Assembly (NCBI GenBank): GCA_028554795.2
Contig: CM068827.1
Location: 75,403,244 to 75,467,243 of the forward strand
DNA length: 64,000 bases
Reading direction: 5' to 3'
DNA from: Sinohyriopsis cumingii
Taxonomy: Eukaryota; Mollusca; Bivalvia; Unionida; Unionidae
Positions 58,720-64,000 of the stretch are shown here, piece after piece; within the stretch, counting starts at the first letter, position 1; the number at the start of each line of letters is the position of its first letter. A program made the position numbers and the translations under genes. The notes beneath the pieces are model-generated. The model had not been told where the DNA came from. It made no database searches and worked only from the letters and a program-made list of their open reading frames with translations.

Positions 58720-60920
58720 ACAATAGAAAGTAGTTCTTTATTCACACGAGTTCAATATGAATTGCATGCGAGTTCAATATCATAAAATACTGCATGATTC
58801 TGACAATGTAAAGTTAACAGAGAAAAAAAATTAGCATATAATAAGTCCAATTATGTCACCCCTATTGCAAAGTACCCAGTGACATAGAAATAATTAAATA
58901 CAATTCATGACTTTATTTAGCATATTTTCAAAGTATATTTTTTCAAAAATCCTCTCTGAAATATTCTATTAAATTAAACACACACAGAAAATGCACATAA
59001 AATGTCTCAACATAAAAAATTCTATGACAAAATTTTATCTGGACAATATCCTTCATCCGATATCTTGTTAATTGTCTGCATTCTAAGTAACACAGTCTGG
59101 TGCAACTAAATTTTAGCTTCAAGTAACCAAGCTTATAAAAGCTTGTGCCAGACCTGAAAAACATATTCTGGCTGCTGGTGTTAATGAGCAGTGTGTTTAC
59201 TTTGATGTAAAGTCAATAACAGTGAACTCTGAATCGGTATTTTGTCCACTAAAGATAAGAACAGCTATCAGTTTTACTTGTGTCAGATCCTTACAAACCT
59301 GGTAATCCTCAATGAGTACCATTGGTAGGTAACTGAAGCCACACTTTATTAATCCAAGAAGTGACACCATGACATTATTTCTGCACATACAAGCTTGACT
59401 TGATTTGGAAAAGCAAAACATTTCGGTCAGAGTTTCTCATTACACCTAATATAATTTACATTTCTATTTCAGTATACATGAACAACTCATGACAGGTTTA
59501 AAATATAAACAAGCACTTAGCTGATATAGTTTAATATAATTAAGCATAATTAAAACAAGAGAGAGAGAGATGATTTACATGGGACACATTAATCAAAAGG
59601 GATAAAATAAGATTCCCATATGTTATTTACATTAAACCAGTGATGAGCAGGATGAAATGAATCTCAAAATACCATTCTCTGTTTGAGATGTTATGTGTTT
59701 TCCCTTTACATGCTCTCATTTTAACTCCATTTATAATGAAGCATTCAATTTGTGCCACTGTGTTCGTTTCTACAATGACACCATATATGCTGTGACTCAT
59801 GGACATGCATGCACACACAACTCATCACACACTGACAAAATTTTGCATAAATAATCATTACTTAAAAACTTTGAGGTATAATTTGCCCAAGAATTTCCTG
59901 ACGTGAATTGAATGTCACCTGTAATGGACTGCATGATCTGGGTGAAGCACATTCTAATAAGAGTGCGTATCATACTAAGTATTCATGGACATATCCTATT
60001 ATTAGGGCTCTCTTTTTTATGAAGAAATAACATTTAAGCAATAAATTCATAATAAGGATAAGATTGTGCCTTAAAGGATGCACAATGATGCACAATTTCA
60101 TTCCAACTACAGTACACACTGTTTCATTCTGACTACAGCTGGTTACTCAATTATACATTTATGAGAAATTGATATAACAAGATAACTGATATAGTTTGAA
60201 ATATATAGAAACACACACTCGACACACTGAAATAACCATTTACTTACCTCACAACACAATTGCTAAACATGTGGGTTTTGAATTGTATAAATATCTACTG
60301 TTTGTCTTTGATGTTATTTATTTGGTATTTACTTTTAAAGTAGCTCATGAAGGCTATAAATCAAAATTTCATTTTTTTAATGAAATGATGTATGGCTAAA
60401 TTAATTATATATTTTATATACTGTTGTTAATATATGGTATAATCTGACCTCTTCAATCAATCTGATCAAGTTCCAATTACATCAAACATAATGCAGATGA
60501 ATGAAAATATATTTTTTTCATATTAGAAGATATTTTTATACTTTTTTTGGCATACTCATGTTGCTCTGTATCTAATAATTGTTGTAAATCTTTATGTAAT
60601 GAATAGTAAATCGAAAAAGCTGAATTATAGTGTAACTGGAACTATGGAAATTGGGGGGCATCTTGACAGCTTTGTTGGGTAACCAAACTTTTTAAAACTG
60701 TATTTGCTCATGCTAAATGAACAAAAAGAAAGATTTTATTTACTATTTTTATGGTATGTGACCTTTATGCTATTTAATATCTTCAATTAATTCCAATTTT
60801 TTGCCTGATGTTGTTTGCTAATCACCCACACCATCAATTTCCAATTGATGCAAAAGTTTCAAATACTATTATTAAAAGATACAATAAATGACAAACTTTG
60901 TGATTATACATGATAAAATA
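58720..60920. other. Probable intergenic DNA, no gene seen
   Basis: AT-rich with a short GA run at about 59560. A minus-strand AATAAA at about 60735 could serve the gene that ends at 60929. The frame at 59197-59421 is noted under rejected items. Confidence 0.45.
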
Positions 60921-60928
60921 ACACTCTA

Positions 60929-61101
60929 TCATTTGAAGAAGACTTGAATTTCAAATGGTGATACTGAAGTGTCACTGGTAGATTGTCTGAAAAGTTGTGT
61001 GTGTTGCCAGGCATTATCCCCCTTTCCACCTTTCAATGTGGCTGTCAAGGAGAATCTGACTTCATCCTTCATCTCTGTGACTGTCTGCATTTCAGGGGTA
61101 C
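60929..61101 (-). CDS. Terminal coding exon of an unidentified host gene
   Basis: Acceptor TACGTCAG/GTACC, then a frame entered with two bases coding TPEMQTVTEMKDEVRFSLTA, TLKGGKGDNAWQHTQLFRQS and SPFEIQVFFK before a stop; 56 residues. The alternating hydrophobic pattern (VRFSLTATL, FEIQVFF) suggests beta strands, perhaps the end of a beta-sandwich domain. A polyadenylation-like AATAAA follows about 190 bases downstream. The upstream exons should lie to the right. The protein is not recognised. Confidence 0.6.
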
Positions 61102-61405
61102 CTGACGTAAACATAAGTAAATACAACAAATTCACATTTATTCATGGGAATTAAATTATTTAGGATTTCAATGTTCCTATATAACAAGAACTGAAATATT
61201 GTTATGATCTACTGAGGAAGACAACATGAGCCATTTTCCACATCGGAGGCATATTCACAACTTTCAGTACTTACAAAAAATGTATGTTTGTGAAACTGTG
61301 CAAATTGATACTCTCCAAAAAAATATAAGAATTTACTTTAGTATGAGGCAGAAGCAATCTTAAAATCTTATACGTGCTCAGAATTGGAATTTTTCCTTTA
61401 AAGCT

Positions 61406-61586
61406 TTATACATTTCTTGGCAACAAATTGGGAATCCCATGGGTGTGTCTATAATTCAGTGGCAGTAAATATTGCAAGTATGGTTCACAATGCACTCCAT
61501 ACAGCTTAAACGGTGTGATTATTGTTCTCTGCAAGCCTGAATTTCCAGCACATCCAACATTTGATCCATCCCATGGTTGCTGATAA
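61406..61586 (-). CDS. Candidate exon upstream of the 60929 terminal exon
   Basis: A very good acceptor (TTTTGCTCTCTCTTATTAG/TT) precedes an open frame reading YQQPWDGSNVGCAGNSGLQR and later PFKLYGVHCEPYLQYLLPLN. Another frame reads ISNHGMDQMLDVLEIQACRE before a stop. No good donor in the needed phase 1 was found, so its link to the next exon is open. Confidence 0.3.
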
Positions 61587-61719
61587 CTAATAAGAGAGAG
61601 CAAAATAATAGCATGTACCACTGAAAGCAGTCAATCATTGTGCTGATATTACATTGAAGTGGATGCTACGAGTTAAGACAAATACCAGATAAATCAAAGA
61701 ATGATCTCATTATAGAAGA

Positions 61720-61950
61720 ACCCCTCTTAAAGGACTATCCCTTCTGCCAAGAAAGTATGGTCTCACAAGACAGGTGGTCTCTCATAACAGGTCATACCAC
61801 TATATAATCAATAAATCTGGATTGAGAATGTGGTCTTTCAAGACAGGCAGTCAAACATAGCATTAGTCTTTCAAGATGGGTGGTCTCACATAGCAGTGGT
61901 CTTTCCAGACAGGTGGTCTCAATAGCAGTGGTCTTTCCAGACAGGTTTTA
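61720..61950. repeat. Tandem GGTCTTTCCAGACAGGT-type repeat
   Basis: Four to five loose units of about 33-45 bp built on TGGTCTTTCCAGACAGGTGG and TCTCAATAGCAG. It resembles internal parts of short DNA-element ends seen at 13124-13220 (AAACCTGTCTTAGAAGCCAC). Confidence 0.6.
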
Positions 61951-62451
61951 CTGTCTAAGGAATATGATGATCAATTAAGATACAGCTTACCAAAAAGGGA
62001 GAGTACTCATTGAGCCAAAGACCAATGGGAAAGCAATTAAGATTAGCTTAACCTATGAAAGAGTTATATGATTAAACTGCAAAATATTTATATATCTATA
62101 TCTATGAAAGAGCAAAACTGAATAAGAAAAATGAGGGAGTCTAGTTGCATATGGTGAGAAAATTCTCAAAGATTACTCAGTATAGTGAAATAGCACAAAG
62201 TGGATCACATCTGTTATGCCTCTTGTAACAACATTCTGATCAGACAAAAGCAGAAGTAGTAACTGACAATTTAGCAATCCCTCTATACAAGGGTAGACTA
62301 CTCTTATCGGCTATCATCTTGGCAAGCAGATGACTTTTCAGTATTTCTGTCATAAAACAGCCAAAAGATATGGTGAACAATTTTAATTTGCTAAGAAGGG
62401 CTCAATTTGCATGGCAGTTAATGTACTCCCAATCTGAAGAGGAAACATGTA

Positions 62452-62772
62452 CATGTGCGTGTGATTTGAATTTTTAATGTAGCTTTAACAATTTTTCAGT
62501 CATATCGCTCTAATGTCTGCGGTTTAGCAGTTTATAGTGATGTCTAGCATGAGGCATCATGCCACAGACATGTAGCATCATGTCCAACCCAGTCACATTA
62601 TTTTGACACCAGGCAGACCAGTCCTAACACTAACCTCTTAATGCTAAGTGCCTTGCAAGGTAGCTTTTTGTACCATTTTTATAATCTTTGGTATGACTCA
62701 GCCAGGGGTTCGATTCTGAGATCTCCCACATCCGAGGCATACGCTCAAACCACTAGACCACCAGAGCAGCTG
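62452..62772 (-). mobile_element. tRNA-derived SINE, full length, copy 3
   Basis: Minus-strand copy of the 6231 family: head with B box GGTTCGATTCTG-like pattern as read in reverse, conserved body (GACTGGTCTGCCTGGTGTC), tail at low coordinate. Perfect 11-bp target duplication GGAAACATGTA (62441-62451 and 62773-62783). Confidence 0.86.
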
Positions 62773-62804
62773 GGAAACATGTAACTATTTTAATTTCAAA
62801 TTAG

Positions 62805-62945
62805 CCATGGAGGCTCAGTAGTTAGCATGCAGCACTCGTGAGAAAAGGTGTGGGTTCAAATCCTTCCATCAGATCAGTCCTGGTTGGCTATTCTGAACTG
62901 TCCTTGGGCAAGTCCCTTTACTCCAACTGCCTCTATACTAAATAA
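62805..62945 (+). mobile_element. Second tRNA-derived SINE type, partial
   Basis: A-box-like GGCTCAGTAGTTAGCATGC, B box GGGTTCAAATCC, then TGTCCTTGGGCAAGTCCCTT, a phrase typical of CORE-type SINE bodies. No target duplication seen. Confidence 0.6.
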
Positions 62946-62949
62946 CTTA

Positions 62950-64000
62950 TTTGTTTTACAGTGCCGTACAACATAAAACCAAACCATATCTATTGTTTCA
63001 GCCTACACTACTGGCAGCTTGTACCCCTACTGACATTAAAAACAAAATGCATCAAGGGTATAAAAATGTACAGAACTTACTAGTTTCATTCACATTTATA
63101 ATTTATAACTGGATTGTCACAAAGCAGTTCATGATATTGTTATCTTCTTCCCATTTCAAACCAAACGGAAGTTTTCTATGTTAAAGAGGGGACTATTCAA
63201 TGTCATTTGTAGCATGCTGGAAGCGTCCATTTTCAGTGAAGGTGTGGACGCAAGACTTACACATATATAGAAGGCAAACACTTTGCATCCATTGTATGCA
63301 ATGTCTAATTCTAATAGTTCCAAAAAATTGATAAAAAAGGAGGAAAAATATGCCCTTACATCTCAACATTACAGAAATGTATGGTGTTATGTATATTTAA
63401 TTTAAATTGTTTTTCTGTTAGTTTTAAATTTTTAAATTTCATCACATGTTATTGTAATGTAACATTGTTTACTGGACTTGACCTTGTCCAAAACTAAGTT
63501 CATTTCGGCTTGACCTGATTGACTTTGTTTTTATTTTTATATTTCATTTATGTAAACAACTAAAAATAGCCTCATTATACTCTATGTGTATGAGGTTATT
63601 AACCAAATTATTATTCAGGTAAATAAGAAGTGGTAAATGTGTTGATTAGGGTCAGGGTTTTGGAGATTCCCACATGAATTTTATAGGTTATTGTGTTGTA
63701 AGTAAACAAGGCTCAATAAAACATTCTAGAAAGTTATTTTCCATTAGGTAATGGTTGTTTTTAGAAAATGCTAATGTGACCTAGGGTCAAGCAGATAACT
63801 ATATTTTGTGATTGTGAAGATTTCACCAGTTGTGCTTTAACATCTAGCACTTTAAGCTGTATTATGTTGTGACCAGTTTCGGCTGAATTTTATTTTCTTC
63901 AAATTATTGGATTCAAGTGATTATTTTCTCTGGACATAGAGAAGTGCTCAGACTAAATTCTTGGATAAAGACATTCATTGGAATTTATACTGTATTCAAA
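62950..64000. other. No gene seen
   Basis: AT-rich sequence with a 77-codon open frame (62951-63184) lacking motifs. No exon border pair was convincing. Confidence 0.45.

Noticed and set aside
59197-59421. Adenylation-domain-like exon (LLGLIKCGFSYLP)
   Set aside because: A short chance resemblance to the AMP-binding LLGILKAGxxYLP motif; borders are weak and no neighbouring exon supports it.

Overview
The window looks like animal nuclear DNA, AT-rich, with long introns and dense repeats. The mix of tRNA-derived SINEs with Meta-like and other conserved central domains, hAT and mariner-type DNA elements, a Gmr1-like Ty3/Gypsy copy and a Polinton/Maverick-type fossil suggests a lophotrochozoan, most likely a mollusc (inference). 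No prokaryotic operon, CRISPR array, rRNA gene or free-standing tRNA gene is seen.

The left half (about 73-34879, minus strand) is one split host gene. Eleven exons, ten of whose junctions have matching codon phases and good GT/AG borders, encode about 448 residues of a FAM227-family protein, closest by eye to FAM227B. The start codon is at 34879, and the 3' end runs off the left edge. Its introns (about 0.5-5.7 kb) carry nearly all the repeats of this half: two 66-bp codon-phased arrays, two related hAT relics, three TA-flanked foldback MITEs, two full-length SINEs and a SINE fragment, a 54/31-bp array, a 22-bp satellite with a recent 606-bp duplication, a 32-bp array, long TA tracts, and a 66-bp array that overlaps the 5' border of exon 3.

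Upstream of the gene (35.7-40.2 kb) lie an I-superclade LINE that keeps ORF1 and the endonuclease but lacks the reverse transcriptase, a SINE at its broken 3' edge with its own target duplication, and a CpG-rich non-repetitive-looking segment (39.4-39.8 kb) that could hold a promoter.

From 44.5 to 51.1 kb is a fossil virus-like element with small capsid/core-like fragments, an SF1 (Pif1-like) helicase remnant with a Zn/HNH-like tail, and a Polinton-type integrase on the opposite strand. It abuts a fossil Ty3/Gypsy element (51.1-54.46 kb, minus) whose integrase precedes its reverse transcriptase, the Gmr1-type order; a 470-bp MITE sits inside it. Both are decayed.

The right end (54.5-64 kb) is mostly non-coding. 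It has an unidentified 151-codon open frame next to the Gypsy copy, a convincing terminal exon of an unidentified minus-strand host gene (60929-61101), several weaker exon candidates, a tandem repeat and two more SINEs.
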